From Endozoicomonas sp. SCSIO W0465 (lineage in GTDB: Bacteria; Pseudomonadota; Gammaproteobacteria; Pseudomonadales; Endozoicomonadaceae), in assembly GCF_023716865.1 (NCBI RefSeq), contig NZ_CP092417.1, forward strand, positions 6,494,501-6,558,500: a stretch of DNA of 64,000 nucleotides. Direction: 5' to 3'. Shown piece by piece: positions 63,271 through 64,000 of this stretch; the first letter of the stretch is position 1, and the number at the start of each line of letters is the position of its first letter. Both the position numbers and the translations under genes were made by a program. A model generated the notes under the pieces. The model worked only from the letters and a program-made list of their open reading frames with translations, was not told where the DNA came from and did no database searches.

Positions 63271-63888
63271 ATGATTTCTTATATCTATCCTCTATTTTCG
63301 ACGGTTACTGGTGCTGGCCAGCCGTCAACGGAGTCGGATCTGCCGGGAACTTCCCAAAAGGTGAATGCTGATACTCATAAAACGCCTGGTCTTGATAATC
63401 CACAAACCGATAGCCCTGAAGCTAAACCATTAGGCGCATATTCTATATTTCAGTCTTCTCATGAATATAATGATGCTGGAATTAAAACGTTGGGAACTGA
63501 TGACCGCTCATTGATTGAAATGGATAGGAATGTTCAAGCTGTATGTCTTATTAATTGTTTATTTCTTGTTCATGTTCCTGATGATGGTGAGTTTTATGAT
63601 GTATGGCATATATCTGGCGCAGATCTGTGCCACTTATTAAATCCAGAGATGCGGGCAATGATGAATTGGTATTGTCCTTTGGAAGTTCAAGGTTGCGACG
63701 GTAGAGCTAAAGATTGGAAAGAAGCAGTGCAAGAGAATCCGGGGACTACCTATTTAGCTGGGCCTAATGCTGATGATCAAGTACGGGACTTCTTTAATAT
63801 TGATGCATCAAATGTCGTTAAAACAGAAAAAGGCCCAGTTTCAATCACTTTTGATATTGCTACTCGAACCTTTCAGATAAACAAGTAA
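63271..63888 (+). CDS. Protein of unknown function
   Basis: This 205-residue protein starts at the ATG 8 bases after GGAG. The first ~70 residues are Pro/Ser/Thr-rich and probably disordered. The rest has several aromatic and Cys residues (AVCLINCLFLVHVPDD; LCHLLNPEM; NWYCPLEVQGCDGR) and a C terminus of likely beta strands (GPVSITFDIATRTFQI). No family recognised. AT-rich codon use and disorder resemble the other candidate effectors here. A weak CCGC/GCGG hairpin with a T-run follows the stop. Confidence 0.7.
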   Translation: MISYIYPLFSTVTGAGQPSTESDLPGTSQKVNADTHKTPGLDNPQTDSPEAKPLGAYSIFQSSHEYNDAGIKTLGTDDRSLIEMDRNVQAVCLINCLFLVHVPDDGEFYDVWHISGADLCHLLNPEMRAMMNWYCPLEVQGCDGRAKDWKEAVQENPGTTYLAGPNADDQVRDFFNIDASNVVKTEKGPVSITFDIATRTFQINK

Positions 63889-64000
63889 CCGCTTGAGTTT
63901 GTCGCGGCTTTTTTTGCTTTTGCTGCATCAGCCAATCCAGGCTGTATTTCCAGTTGGCAGGCAACGTCAGCATAAAGGCCAGCAACCCAGTCGCCTCAAA
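63860..64000 (-). CDS. Possible C-terminal end of a gene entering from the right edge
   Basis: An open minus-strand frame of 46 codons (FEATGLLAFMLTLPANWKYS and on) reaches a stop at 63860, overlapping the convergent gene by 29 bases. The hydrophobic stretch followed by a Lys/Gln-rich tail resembles a membrane-protein end, but the visible part is too short to classify. Confidence 0.3.
   Translation of the reverse strand, partial: FEATGLLAFMLTLPANWKYSLDWLMQQKQKKPRQTQAVTCLSERFE

Noticed and set aside
1..64000. Search by eye for tRNA and rRNA genes, CRISPR arrays and prophage modules
   Set aside because: No cloverleaf, rRNA motif, repeat-spacer pattern or phage structural gene was recognised; a covariance-model scan was not possible here.

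Overview
The window reads as gammaproteobacterial chromosome, most like a marine host-associated Endozoicomonas-type bacterium. This is inferred from gene content and was not tested by search. It combines a free-living core (opp transporter, serA, sbcDC, gltS, rlmJ, photolyase) with eukaryote-like proteins (a serpin, a tyrosine phosphatase, an ankyrin protein with a papain-like centre) and a very heavy load of recent insertion sequences. No rRNA, tRNA or CRISPR array was seen.

Layout. 1-3.6 kb: the 3' half of a serpin gene, a eutP remnant, a Tat-exported HiPIP, a small coiled-coil protein, and a DUF2256 / iron-sulfur photolyase pair. 3.6-10.9 kb: one 287-codon gene for a probable 2-oxoglutarate/Fe(II) oxygenase, cut by five elements (two identical IS66-type, one IS4, one IS1595, one 160-bp MITE). 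Removing the elements with one target duplication each restores an unbroken reading frame. 10.9-13.6 kb: the ankyrin/papain-like protein and rlmJ. 13.6-22.3 kb: a cryptochrome-DASH gene destroyed by nested elements: an IS50-like copy that itself carries a MITE and a group II intron, an IS701-like element, and an inverted pair of IS66-type copies, with loss of the middle of the gene. 22.5-32.6 kb: another IS, lipocalin blc, the phosphatase, a second IS50-like copy, a DUF4136 lipoprotein with a nested ISNCY/IS66 block upstream, and a host-attachment-family protein. 32.9-44.4 kb: oppA, an IS66/IS50 nest, oppBCDF, then pepA split by an IS110 element. 44.5-49.1 kb: a large unknown protein, a second IS1595-family element, a thioesterase and an FAH-family hydrolase. 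49.3-58.8 kb: a quiet core block (DUF4404, serA, creA, DUF5329, ridA, sbcD, sbcC, gltS). 58.9-64 kb: a frameshifted helix-turn-helix gene, a UPF0718-type permease with a truncated second copy, and two unknown proteins.

How it fits together. OppABCDF would import peptides and PepA would trim them, but an IS nest separates oppA from oppBCDF and PepA is broken, so this route may be weakened. Light-dependent DNA repair retains the iron-sulfur photolyase while the DASH cryptochrome is lost. SbcCD is intact and would cleave hairpins such as those formed by inverted IS copies. Element copies of the same type appear identical wherever compared, so the expansion looks recent. The likely host-interaction proteins sit among these mobile blocks.
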